Source: JAWXCE01 sp033764775 (lineage in GTDB: Bacteria; Pseudomonadota; Alphaproteobacteria; Rhizobiales; Rhodomicrobiaceae). Taken from it: DNA of 64,000 bases. The stretch lies in contig JANRIQ010000027.1 in assembly GCA_033764775.1 (NCBI GenBank), positions 248,001-312,000 of the forward strand. The letters run 5' to 3'. Numbering within the stretch: position 1 is the stretch's first letter; every line of letters starts with the position of its first letter. The notes under the pieces are model-generated. The model was not told the origin of the DNA, ran no database searches, and saw only the letters and a list, made by a program, of their open reading frames with translations. This document shows, piece after piece, positions 8,286-16,620 of this stretch. The position numbers and the translations under genes were made by a program.

Positions 8286-9079
8286 AACAGCCTCCGCCGT
8301 AAGGCCTGGCTGACGGCGTCGATGAGCGTCACCATGGCGAGGATGATGATCAGGATGGCGAACACCCGGTCGAAAGCGAGCAAATCGACGCTGTTCTTCA
8401 GCTCCTGGCCGATGCCGCCGGCGCCGACGACGCCGAGCACGGTCGAGGCGCGCACGTTGAACTCCCACATGTAGAGCGTGATCGACGACAGGGCCGGACG
8501 CACGTCTGGGAGCAGCGCGAACAGCACCACCTTGGCCCTGCCCGCCCCGCTCATGGCGGCCGCTTCGAGCGGGCCCGGCTCGGCGCCCTCGATGGCCTCC
8601 GACCACAGTTTCGCAATGGAGCCGGCGGTGTGCAGCATCACCCCGAGCACGCCCGCGAACGGGCCGAGGCCGACCGCCGCCACGAAGATCAAGGCGAAAA
8701 TGAACCCGTCCACGCCGCGCAGCGCGTTCAGCAGCCAGCGCGCCGGGTGGAACATCCACATGCCCGGCGTCACGTTGCGGGCCGCCAGGATGCACAGAGG
8801 CGCGGCGATGAGCGCGCCGAAGGTGGTGCCGATGGTGGCGATGGCGACGGTCTCGCCTGCCCTGAGCAGCAACTCCTCAAGGCCGGAGAAATCCGGCGGC
8901 CAGCCGCGCGCGATCCAGTTCATCAGGCGCGGCAGCCCCTCGGCCAGACGGCTGACGCTCACCTGGGAGACATGGAGACACACGGCGTAAAACGCCGCTA
9001 CGGTCGCCAGCAGCGCGGCGAAACGCAGCCTCGCCCAGATGCGGCGTTCGCTTTCGTGCGCAGACGGCCGGTGAAGCAT
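8282..9079 (-). CDS. phnE: Phosphonate-type ABC transporter permease PhnE
   Basis: A 265-residue permease with about five or six membrane spans. The PhnE family segments are visible: RAGETVAIATIGTTFGALIA, LRGVDGFIFALIFVAAVGLGP, and a late EFNVRASTVLGVVGAGGIGQ motif characteristic of phosphonate/phosphite permeases. It starts three bases after the phnD stop and overlaps phnC by four. A single permease gene is present, as in simple PhnCDE systems. No C-P lyase or phosphonatase genes are in the window, so the imported ligand could be phosphonate, phosphite or another tetrahedral oxyanion. Confidence 0.87.
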   Translation of the reverse strand: MLHRPSAHESERRIWARLRFAALLATVAAFYAVCLHVSQVSVSRLAEGLPRLMNWIARGWPPDFSGLEELLLRAGETVAIATIGTTFGALIAAPLCILAARNVTPGMWMFHPARWLLNALRGVDGFIFALIFVAAVGLGPFAGVLGVMLHTAGSIAKLWSEAIEGAEPGPLEAAAMSGAGRAKVVLFALLPDVRPALSSITLYMWEFNVRASTVLGVVGAGGIGQELKNSVDLLAFDRVFAILIIILAMVTLIDAVSQALRRRLL

Positions 9080-9082
9080 GCG

Positions 9083-9943
9083 TCAGTTTTTCTTGATGCG
9101 GCCGAGCGCGGCGCCCGCGTCCTCGATGAGCTTGTAGCTGGCGTGGCTCGCGGGAACCCAGCCCGTATAGCGCGGCGGCATGATGGTCTTGGCTTGCTCC
9201 TCGGTGATGGCGGCGACCGTTTCCTTCAGCTTAGCCGTGAGGCCCGCGTCGAAGCCTTTGCGCACCACGAGCGGGTCGTTTGGAAGCGGCTCGGACTTCC
9301 AGACGATTTTCACTTGATCGGCCTTGACCGCGCCGCGGTCGATGAAGCCGTTGAGGTTGCGGTCGAAATCGGTGGCGAGATCGGTCTGGCCGTTGATGAC
9401 GGAGATGACCTGCGCCGCATGGCTCGCCCCGTCGCGATACTGGAAGAACGCCTTCGGGTCGATGTTCTGGGTCTTGAACCAGTAGCTTGGGATCAGCCAC
9501 CCGGAGGTCGAGCCGACGTCGGCGAAGGAGATGCGCAGGCCCTTGGCGTCGTCCGGCCATTTCTCGATTTTCGCGTCGGGCCGGGCGACGATGATGGAGT
9601 GATAGGTCGGCTTGCCGTCATATTTGACCGTGGCGATGGCCTCGGCCCCGCCCTCCGCATGGGCCAGCACATAGCCCCAAGGCCCCATCCACGCCACATC
9701 GGCCTGGCCCGTGGCGAGCGCGATGGAGATGCCGGCCCAGTCGTTGGTCACCACGAGCTCGTACTCGCGGCCGAGTTTTTCGGCCAGATGCTTGAAAAAC
9801 GGCTCATAGGCTTTGCGCGTGTCGCCGGGGGTCGGCTGGAACGGGCCAACGGCGAAGCGCAGCTTTTCCTGCGCCATGGCGGCGGAAGCGAGAATCATGG
9901 AGCCGACAAGGGCGGCGATCGCGAAGAGGCCAATCCGTTTCAT
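9083..9943 (-). CDS. phnD: Phosphonate/phosphite-type periplasmic binding protein PhnD
   Basis: A 286-residue exported binding protein. It has a signal peptide (MKRIGLFAIAALVGSMILASAAMA). PhnD landmarks are QADVAWMGPWGY, VGSTSGWLIPSYWF (the STSG loop that contacts the phosphonate), GASHAAQVISVINGQTD and VIWKSEPLPNDPLV-type residues near residue 220. It recruits ligand in the periplasm for PhnE/PhnC. The ATG at 9943 follows a GGAGAAACC ribosome site and overlaps the stop of the metallophosphoesterase gene (ATGA), so the two products are translationally coupled. Confidence 0.88.
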   Translation of the reverse strand: MKRIGLFAIAALVGSMILASAAMAQEKLRFAVGPFQPTPGDTRKAYEPFFKHLAEKLGREYELVVTNDWAGISIALATGQADVAWMGPWGYVLAHAEGGAEAIATVKYDGKPTYHSIIVARPDAKIEKWPDDAKGLRISFADVGSTSGWLIPSYWFKTQNIDPKAFFQYRDGASHAAQVISVINGQTDLATDFDRNLNGFIDRGAVKADQVKIVWKSEPLPNDPLVVRKGFDAGLTAKLKETVAAITEEQAKTIMPPRYTGWVPASHASYKLIEDAGAALGRIKKN

Positions 9944-10881
9944 GGTTTCTCCGTTTGCGTGGAACACACGTCATGTTCGCCGCCTGAGGATGGTGCGTTA
10001 CGTCGCGCGGCAGCCTCATGAGGAACGGGCCACAGCGGCCCATCCGCGGGTCCGCCAGCCCATAAGACGTCGCCGGGGGACAGCGGCTCGCCCGCCCGCC
10101 GGCGTTCGGGGAACGGGAGCACGTCCATGCTCGGCCATAGCCCGGAGACAAGCGCGTCGGCGTAGTGCCGCGTGAGGCTAGCCTCGCGCATGGCCGCCGC
10201 CGCGCCCGCCGCATCGTAATCGAGACGGCGATGGAGGATGCGTAACCCCATCGGCTCGTCCGACACCATGCTGAACCAAACGCTCGCCGTTCCGTCATTC
10301 GCCGGCATGCCGATGACGCCCGGGTTGTGCCACAGCCGGCCGTGGATGACGCGCGTAAAAGGCAGACCGCAATGCCCCGCGACGACGCCGTCGCAATCAA
10401 GTTGCGCGAACTCCGCGAGCATTTCAGGCACCGGGGTGGAGCCGAAGATAAACGTGTTATTGCGCTCCACTCCGCCATGGATCACAGCCAGGCGCCGCCC
10501 GCCGAGCGTCACATCGAGCCTGGGGGGCAGGGCCGCGAGCCAGGCCTTATCGTCAGCCCCGACGCGTTCGCGCGCGAAGCCGAACCACGCGGCCGACAGG
10601 CTGTCGCATAAGGAGCCTTCCTCGAAGCCGCAGCCGCAATCCTCGGCGCCCGCGCCGATTTGCGCGTCGCAATTGCCCTGGACAACGCGCACGCCCGCAT
10701 CGCGCAGCAGCGCAATGGTCTCGGATGGTTCGGCGCAATAGGCGATCACGTCGCCGGTGCAAACAATGTTCGTCGGCGGAACGCCGAGGCGCGCAGCTTC
10801 GGCAAGCAGCGCCCGCGTCGCATGGGCGTTGCCGTAAGGCCCGCCAAAGAACAAGATAGGCCCGTCAAACGCCGCGGTCAT
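9940..10881 (-). CDS. Metallophosphoesterase-fold protein with one metal site degenerated
   Basis: A 313-residue calcineurin-like phosphoesterase-fold protein. The usual first motif (S-D-x-H-G-N) reads FGGPYGN: Asp to Gly14 and His to Tyr16. Retained are GD (Asp44), GN-D (Asn70, with the His of GNHD replaced by Cys71), the HG motif (VIHGG) and the first His of GHxH (AGHCG); the second His is Gly. In the YfcE/MJ0936 family this means the three exclusive ligands of metal site 1 are lost while the bridging Asp and all site 2 ligands remain. The start ATG 10881 lies within the end of the rhodanese gene; the stop overlaps phnD. Likely cytosolic; substrate unknown, perhaps linked to the imported phosphorus compound. 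Confidence 0.7.
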   Translation of the reverse strand: MTAAFDGPILFFGGPYGNAHATRALLAEAARLGVPPTNIVCTGDVIAYCAEPSETIALLRDAGVRVVQGNCDAQIGAGAEDCGCGFEEGSLCDSLSAAWFGFARERVGADDKAWLAALPPRLDVTLGGRRLAVIHGGVERNNTFIFGSTPVPEMLAEFAQLDCDGVVAGHCGLPFTRVIHGRLWHNPGVIGMPANDGTASVWFSMVSDEPMGLRILHRRLDYDAAGAAAAMREASLTRHYADALVSGLWPSMDVLPFPERRRAGEPLSPGDVLWAGGPADGPLWPVPHEAAARRNAPSSGGEHDVCSTQTEKP

Positions 10882-11434
10882 GCTTGTCCCGCGCCTCCAA
10901 GGTCCGCTGCAAAAGCGCGCCCCAGGCTTCGTTGAAAGGATGCGCGGTCGCCGTCGGACCTTTGTCCGAGACAAGCGGACGCGCCTCCGCCGCCCACCGG
11001 AAAACGCCGCCGCGCAAGTTGTGCGCCGCTGTCGCGCCGCCGGCCTCGAGCGCGGCCCGCACCCGGTTCATCATCTGCGAACTGCGCACGCCCACCGAGC
11101 AATAAAACACCACCGTCGCTCCTTTGAGCGCCGGGCCATGCAGGGCGGCGAACGTCTCGGCGCTCATGTCGGGCGGCGTGTGAATGGCTCCGGCGATATG
11201 GCTTTCATCGTATTCGGCCTTTTCGCGCACGTCGAACAAAAGCACCCGGTCTCCGGAGCGGCGAGCGAGTTCTTCAGGGGTGATCTGCGGCGTCTTGTAA
11301 AGCGCCTCGACGGTGTTCTCCACCTGCTCAAGCGTCATCGACGGGCTTGGAGGGGCAAGCCGCGGCGCTTGCAGATAAATCACTGCGGCGATGATGGCCG
11401 CGACAGCGCCGGCCAGCGCAACCCTGATCGTCAT
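10865..11434 (-). CDS. Membrane-anchored rhodanese-domain protein
   Basis: A 189-residue protein with one N-terminal hydrophobic segment (VALAGAVAAIIAAVIYL), so it is anchored or exported, followed by a single rhodanese domain. The domain has the CH2A-like region (LLFDVREKAEYDESHIAGA) and a six-residue active loop beginning with the catalytic Cys (YCSVGVRSS). It could transfer sulfane sulfur or act as a phosphatase-like cysteine enzyme in the periplasm. An AGGAG site sits six bases before the ATG at 11434; a second ATG directly upstream (11437) is too close. It overlaps the phosphoesterase gene by 17 bases and leads the phnDEC operon. Confidence 0.78.
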   Translation of the reverse strand: MTIRVALAGAVAAIIAAVIYLQAPRLAPPSPSMTLEQVENTVEALYKTPQITPEELARRSGDRVLLFDVREKAEYDESHIAGAIHTPPDMSAETFAALHGPALKGATVVFYCSVGVRSSQMMNRVRAALEAGGATAAHNLRGGVFRWAAEARPLVSDKGPTATAHPFNEAWGALLQRTLEARDKHDRGV

Positions 11435-11591
11435 CATAAGCTCCTGTAGCGTTGTTCGGCCGCGCTTCGCCGTTTGTAACACATCAGCAAGAAAAAATAA
11501 AAAATCTGTGCGCTTCGGCCGCAAAAAGGTCCGAAATCAAACAAGAATGGCGACTTATACTTTAAAAGCAAAATATTCATCGAGGATCGCC

Positions 11592-13586
11592 GTGAATATA
11601 GACACCCAAGCGCTGTTGAAAGCGGCTCAGCGTTTCGAGCACGCCAAAGCTCTTCGCCGCGAACGTCCGCCAATCGCCACGGCCGAGCGGCGGGACATCG
11701 AAGCGGCGCTCGCCGAGCCTTCTTCCGAGGACGCCAAACTGCGCGACGCCGAGGATGGCCATCGCGCCCGGTTCCTTTATCCGGAGGAGCGCCTCGCCTA
11801 TGAGCGCCGCATCGGCAGCGATGATCTCAAGCCCATACGTTATCTCGAGCTTGGCCTGTTGGCTGCGCGGGCAGTTGCGCGGGTGGTGGTGCCGAACGTC
11901 GACCCGCGCGGGGATATGCTCGGCACGGGATTTCTGGTCGCGCCGGGACTGTTCGTCACAAACCACCATGTGTTGGCGGAACCTTACTGGGCGAAGGCCG
12001 CGCGCGTGGAGTTTGGCGCTGAGGACGATCTAAAAGGCCGGCCACGCCGCTCTCATACGTACGAACTCGATCCCGACAACGTCTATTTCGCCGACGAGGA
12101 GCTTGATTTCGCCGTCGTCGCCATCAAGCCGCGCAGCCTTTCCGGCGCGCCCATCGGCGACTACGGCTATATTCGCGTTTTCCTCGAGACGGGCAAAATC
12201 CGTGAGGGTGAATACGCCAATGTCATCCAGCACCCATCCGGGCGGCAGAAGGAGATCTCGGTGCGCAACAACCGCATCGTCGTCCTCAATCCGGACGGCA
12301 CGGCCCCCGATGCGGAGAACAACTTCCTGTATTACGAGGCCGACACCGAGGGAGGCTCGTCCGGCTCGCCGGTGTTCAACGATCAATGGTATCTGGTCGC
12401 GCTGCACCGGCGTGGGGTTCCGCGCACCAAAATCATCAACGGCCGGCCGGTCGTCATGCGCAAGGATCGCAAGCCCGCCCGTCCGGACGACCCGGATGCG
12501 GTCATAGACTACATCGCTAACGAAGGCGTGCGCGCCAGCCGGATCATTCGCCACATCACCGAGGCGGTCGAGGCCGGCAACCCAATGGCGCGCAAGGTGT
12601 ACGAATGCTGGCGGGAGGTGCGCGCGGCTCCGCTCGACGGCCCGCTGCCGTTTCTGGAGGCCGCGAACGCCGCGCCGTCGGCAGGCCACGGCCTCATCGT
12701 CGTCTCCGATCTTGAGGTCACCGTTCGGCCTCTATCGCAGTTCGCGGGAGCGTCGGGTTACGATCTCGAATTTCTGGGCGCCGCCCATACCGTCTCGCTG
12801 CCCGACCTCAGCTCGGAGACAATGCGCGACACGGCCCCTCTGGCGTCGGGCGAAGGCGTCGTGCTCGATTACGACAACTTCTCCGTGGTGATGAACGCTC
12901 GACGGCGTCTGCCGTTTTACGCCGCGTGGAACATCGACGGCGACAAGCTGTTTCACCCCGGCGAGCGCCCGCGCTGGGGGCTCGATCCACGCCTCAAGGC
13001 CGAATTCCAGCCGGACGACGTGATCTTCTCGCAGGAGCTTCAGCGCGGGCATGTGGTCCGGCGCATGGATGTCGTATGGGGCGACAGGGGCCGGCGCGCG
13101 CATGTGCACACATTCTGCCTCACCAACGTTCTCCCGCAGGTTCGTGACTTCAACAACGAGGAGTGGGGCGACCTGGAGGACCACATCCTGCAAAACGCCG
13201 ACGCCGCGGACGCGCGCGTCTCGGTGTTCGCCGGCCCCATCTTCAGCGCGGAGGACCCATTCTACGACGACCTGCGACGCCGAACCGGCGGCCCGCGCCC
13301 GCCGCGCACCGGCATGCGCATCCCGCTTCTCAACTGGAAGATCGTCGCGTGGGTCTCGGACGGCCGCCTGAAGGCCGCGGGGTTCATCCGCGACCAGCGC
13401 GAGGAGCTTCAGGCCGCGGGTCCTCTCGAGCTCAGCTTCGGCGGAACCGTACAGAAGCAAACGCTGATCCGCCGCATCGAGGAGCGCACCGGCCTGATTT
13501 TCGGCGACCTGGCGGGGGCCGACACTTTGGCGGGGGAAGGGGTGGAGGAACGCGTTCTCGCCCGGAGGTCGGACGCCATTCTTTAG
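11592..13586 (+). CDS. Trypsin-like serine protease fused to NUC1-type DNA/RNA endonuclease
   Basis: A 664-residue two-domain protein. After an alpha-helical N-terminus, residues about 95-290 form a trypsin-like protease domain: His126 in TNHHVL, Asp172 in ELDFAVVAI, and Ser257 in EGGSSGSPVF complete a triad. Residues about 375-640 form a NUC1/EndoG-type beta-beta-alpha nuclease with the RGH motif (485-487, preceded by Gln where Asp is usual), a Trp-rich strand and the TNVLPQ...FNNEEW helix holding the metal-ligand Asn (521/522). No signal peptide is evident. The GTG at 11592 with GAGG six bases upstream is chosen; the ATG at 11547 (15 residues longer) is possible. Divergent from the rhodanese operon. 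It could be a proteolytically activated nuclease of the suicide or defence type; that is inference. Confidence 0.8.
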   Translation: MNIDTQALLKAAQRFEHAKALRRERPPIATAERRDIEAALAEPSSEDAKLRDAEDGHRARFLYPEERLAYERRIGSDDLKPIRYLELGLLAARAVARVVVPNVDPRGDMLGTGFLVAPGLFVTNHHVLAEPYWAKAARVEFGAEDDLKGRPRRSHTYELDPDNVYFADEELDFAVVAIKPRSLSGAPIGDYGYIRVFLETGKIREGEYANVIQHPSGRQKEISVRNNRIVVLNPDGTAPDAENNFLYYEADTEGGSSGSPVFNDQWYLVALHRRGVPRTKIINGRPVVMRKDRKPARPDDPDAVIDYIANEGVRASRIIRHITEAVEAGNPMARKVYECWREVRAAPLDGPLPFLEAANAAPSAGHGLIVVSDLEVTVRPLSQFAGASGYDLEFLGAAHTVSLPDLSSETMRDTAPLASGEGVVLDYDNFSVVMNARRRLPFYAAWNIDGDKLFHPGERPRWGLDPRLKAEFQPDDVIFSQELQRGHVVRRMDVVWGDRGRRAHVHTFCLTNVLPQVRDFNNEEWGDLEDHILQNADAADARVSVFAGPIFSAEDPFYDDLRRRTGGPRPPRTGMRIPLLNWKIVAWVSDGRLKAAGFIRDQREELQAAGPLELSFGGTVQKQTLIRRIEERTGLIFGDLAGADTLAGEGVEERVLARRSDAIL

Positions 13587-13656
13587 CCGGCATCGTCTCA
13601 GGAACCGCTTCGCCGCTGTTGGGTTAGTCCACTACACCCAACGAAAGGACACAGTC

Positions 13657-14187
13657 ATGCATCGTTTATGTATCGCGCTCGCGGCGGCGATCGCGGTCGT
13701 CGCGCTTGGCGTTCCGGCTCAGGCCCGCACGCTCGGCATCGGCGTCGAAACCGAGAAGCAATTCATCGAGAAGGCGGCGGTCGGCGATCTGTTCGAGATC
13801 CAAACCAGCCAGGAGGCGCTGAAGCGCAGCCAGAATGCGGCGGTCAAGGCGCACGCGCAGAAAATGATCGAGGATCACACCAAATCCGCCGAGAAGCTGA
13901 AACGCATCGTTGAGACGGGCAATCTGCCCGCAGCGCCGGCGGTGCTCGACTCCGCTCACGCCGACATGCTGGAGGATTTGCGCGAGGCGAAGGCTGAGGA
14001 CTTCGATCGCACCTACATCAAAATGCAGCAGGACTCGCATGAAGAGACGCTGGAAATGATGGAGCGTTACGCAGAAAACGGCGAGAACCCCGCCTTGAAA
14101 GCCTTCGCGACGGAAAAAATACCGACCGTCCAGCAGCACAAGAGCATGGTGGACGGCATGCGCCCGACCAAAACCTCCGCCAACTAA
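13657..14187 (+). CDS. Exported DUF4142 ferritin-like helical protein
   Basis: A 176-residue protein with a signal peptide (MHRLCIALAAAIAVVALGVPAQA) and a four-helix DUF4142 domain (DLFEIQTSQEALKRSQNAAV; AHAQKMIEDHTKSAEKLKRI; YIKMQQDSHEETLEMMERYA). DUF4142 proteins are periplasmic or outer-membrane proteins, some stress-induced, of unknown activity. It stands alone, starts 70 bases after the protease-nuclease stop behind a GAAAGGA ribosome site, and is followed by a clear intrinsic terminator. Confidence 0.85.
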   Translation: MHRLCIALAAAIAVVALGVPAQARTLGIGVETEKQFIEKAAVGDLFEIQTSQEALKRSQNAAVKAHAQKMIEDHTKSAEKLKRIVETGNLPAAPAVLDSAHADMLEDLREAKAEDFDRTYIKMQQDSHEETLEMMERYAENGENPALKAFATEKIPTVQQHKSMVDGMRPTKTSAN

Positions 14188-14206
14188 CGCGGTCCTCGCC
14201 TCAAGG

Positions 14207-14232
14207 AAAGCTCCGCATTGCGGGGCTTTTTT
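14207..14232 (+). terminator. Intrinsic terminator after the DUF4142 gene
   Basis: The hairpin AGCTCCGC-ATT-GCGGGGCT (14209-14227, with one T-G wobble) is followed directly by a run of six Ts ending at 14232. It lies 22 bases after the DUF4142 stop. Confidence 0.85.
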
Positions 14233-14354
14233 GTGCGCGCATGCTCTCGTCGCTCGCTTCCGGATCGTTCAGGCGCTATTCATGACATGCTGGCGATAAC
14301 GCCGGCGGACATAAGGCATCAGCGCACGGGAGGGCGGATTATCCGCGTCAAGCT

Positions 14355-14969
14355 ATGGCCGAGCTTTCCATGGGAGCCCCCAACGGACGTCGTCGCAGTT
14401 TTTCTGAAAGCCTCATATTTTACGGCGCGGTGTTTCTCGCGCTGCTCAGCCTTTACGATCCGATCAAGGACATCTACACGCGCTGGATGCTGCCTGAGAT
14501 CGGCGACGAACCGATCGAGGTCGCCCTGCAACAGCAGAAGTTGACCGAGAAGAACCTCGATTGCCTCATCGGCGCCAATCCGCAGGAGGTGCCGCTGAAC
14601 GAGAAAGTGCGCGTGCGCCTGCTCGCATGCGACACCGGCGATATACAGGTCGCCGTGTACCCGGAGAACGCGCCCGCCAAGCTGCGCTGGATCACCCCGC
14701 ATGTGCCTGAGACGCGCACGGCGAACCTGACGAAGCTGGGCGCCGGCGCGCTGTTGACGATGGAGCCCGCTCCACGGCCGTTTTCTCCGGCCCAGGCCAA
14801 CATCGCGAATGTGTGCAGCGCCTGGGAAGACCCGGGCCGTAAAGCTCGGTTGATTCGCATCACCAATGAAGGCGGCCAGTGCTGGAAAGAGATCGTGAAC
14901 GTCTTCACCGGGCGCATCGACTACCGCGAAAAGGCGGAGTGCAACGCCCCGTGCGCGCCCGTCCGCTGA
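14355..14969 (+). CDS. Hypothetical protein with one N-terminal membrane segment
   Basis: A 204-residue protein not recognised as any family. Residues about 18-37 (SLIFYGAVFLALLSLYDPI) form one hydrophobic anchor. The rest is probably periplasmic, with six cysteines (for example NLDCLIG, LLACDTG, NVCSAW, GQCWKE, and two in the C-terminal AECNAPC), an arrangement that suits disulfides outside the cytoplasm. It lies between the terminator at 14.2 kb and the convergent ubiB gene. Base composition matches its neighbours, so it is probably a resident gene. Confidence 0.55.
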   Translation: MAELSMGAPNGRRRSFSESLIFYGAVFLALLSLYDPIKDIYTRWMLPEIGDEPIEVALQQQKLTEKNLDCLIGANPQEVPLNEKVRVRLLACDTGDIQVAVYPENAPAKLRWITPHVPETRTANLTKLGAGALLTMEPAPRPFSPAQANIANVCSAWEDPGRKARLIRITNEGGQCWKEIVNVFTGRIDYREKAECNAPCAPVR

Positions 14970-14975
14970 CCGCGC

Positions 14976-16523
14976 CTAAACCCACAGCTTGACTGCGATG
15001 GCGGACAGGGAGAGCGCCGCCAACCACAGGGCCGCGCTCAGCCATCCGCCGCCGTTCCGCTTGGTCTCATCAGCATTGGCCGCGAGCGCCCGAACCGCTT
15101 CCGCAGCCTCGCGAGCCTGCTTGCCCAGCTCGGGCGCGTCGGCGATGAGCTGAACCACAGCGGCCGCGCCCGACGCGGCCCGCTCCAGCCGCGCCCGCGG
15201 CCCCAGATGATCCGCGATCCACGCGCGCACCACCGGCTCGGACGCCGTCCAAATGTTGATTTCGGACGACAGGCTGCGCGCCACGCCCTCCGTCACCACC
15301 ATCGTTTTCTGCAGCAAAATCAGTTCCGGCCGCGTGCGCATGCCGAACAGCTCCGTCACCTCGAAAAGCTGGGTGAGCACGCGCGCCATTGAGATTTCAT
15401 GCGCCGGGCGACCGACGAGCGGTTCGCCGATCGCCCGCAACGCCTGCGCGAAGGCGTCAACGCTCTGGTTAGCGGGCACATAACCGGCCTCGAAATGCAC
15501 CTCGGCGATGCGGCGGTAGTCGCGCACGATGAAGCCGAACAGGATCTCGGCGAGGAACCGCCGTTCGTTCGGCCCGAGCCGACCCATAATGCCGAAATCG
15601 ACCGCAACCAGCCCGGAGCCGTCGGCCTCTGCGAACAGGTTGCCCTGGTGCAGGTCGGCGTGGAAGAAGCCGTCGCGCATGGCGTGGCGCAGGAACGAGC
15701 GGATGACGAGATTGCCGAGCTTTTCCCGGTCGAAGCCCGCCGCCTCGATGGCCGCCATGTTCGAAAGCGGCACGCCGTCCACCCATTCGAGGGTCAGCAC
15801 GCGGCGGCTTGTGCGCAGCCAATCGACGCGCGGCGCGCGAAAGCCTTCGTCGCCGGCCCGCGCGATGTTCTCGGACAGCTCCGAGATCGCCGCCGCCTCC
15901 ATGCGCAAATCCATCTCGATGGCGGTGGAGTCGGCGAGCGTTTGCACGGCCGCGACCGGGCGCAGGCGGCGGATCGGCTTGTTCCACGCCTCCGCCTGGC
16001 GCGCGGCGAAGAAAAAGGCGTCGAGATCGCGGGCGAAGCGGGCCTCAACGCCGGGGCGCAGAATTTTCACCGCGACCGGGCGGAGACTGCCGTCGGCCTC
16101 GCGCACGGCGGCCTTATGCACCTGCGAGATGGAGGCTGCGGCGACGGGCGGCCCGAACTCGGCGAACAGCGCATGCGCGGGGGCGCCCAACTCCGCCTCG
16201 ATCGCCGCATGCGCCTCGGTCATGGAGAACGGCGGCAGCCTGTCCTGGAGGCCGCTCAGGTCGCTGGCGAGCGCCGGGCCGATCACGTCCGGCCGCGTCG
16301 CGAGAAACTGGCCGAGCTTAATGTAGCTCGGGCCAAGGCTCGCCAGCGCGTCCGAGAGCTTCGCTGCGCGCCCGCTCTCCGCGCCCCGGAACGGCGCGCT
16401 AAGGCGGCGAAACACGCCCACCGCCTTCGGCGCGTCGCGTCGGGGCAGAAAATCAACGCCGCGCCAAGCGAGCGTGGCGCCAGCCCGCGCCAGCCGCGCT
16501 ATGTTCATCATCGCATTCGCCAT
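14976..16523 (-). CDS. ubiB: UbiB / ABC1-family atypical kinase
   Basis: A 515-residue UbiB-type protein needed for ubiquinone biosynthesis or lipid trafficking. It has the family-defining KxGQ motif (SYIKLGQFLATRPDV), an Ala-rich nucleotide loop (AAASISQVHKA), the catalytic-lysine strand (RPVAVKIL), ExD (DSTAIEMDLRMEAA), the HADLHQGN loop and the DFG region (AVDFGIMGR). A C-terminal hydrophobic segment (WLSAALWLAALSLSAIAVKLWV) anchors it in the membrane. The ATG at 16523 is preferred over an in-frame codon at 16622 that lies inside the divergent Uma2 gene. It is convergent with the hypothetical gene before it. Confidence 0.88.
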   Translation of the reverse strand: MANAMMNIARLARAGATLAWRGVDFLPRRDAPKAVGVFRRLSAPFRGAESGRAAKLSDALASLGPSYIKLGQFLATRPDVIGPALASDLSGLQDRLPPFSMTEAHAAIEAELGAPAHALFAEFGPPVAAASISQVHKAAVREADGSLRPVAVKILRPGVEARFARDLDAFFFAARQAEAWNKPIRRLRPVAAVQTLADSTAIEMDLRMEAAAISELSENIARAGDEGFRAPRVDWLRTSRRVLTLEWVDGVPLSNMAAIEAAGFDREKLGNLVIRSFLRHAMRDGFFHADLHQGNLFAEADGSGLVAVDFGIMGRLGPNERRFLAEILFGFIVRDYRRIAEVHFEAGYVPANQSVDAFAQALRAIGEPLVGRPAHEISMARVLTQLFEVTELFGMRTRPELILLQKTMVVTEGVARSLSSEINIWTASEPVVRAWIADHLGPRARLERAASGAAAVVQLIADAPELGKQAREAAEAVRALAANADETKRNGGGWLSAALWLAALSLSAIAVKLWV

Positions 16524-16620
16524 GCGCCGCCTTATAGCAGCGCCAACGTTAAAAATTGGAGCGAAATGAGGCGTCTGCGGCGTCTTGGCGGCGCCGGTCT
16601 CAAATGTTATTTTTGTTGGC

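Noticed and set aside
8630..10021. A 463-codon plus-strand frame over phnE and phnD
   Set aside because: Antisense shadow of two clear transporter genes.
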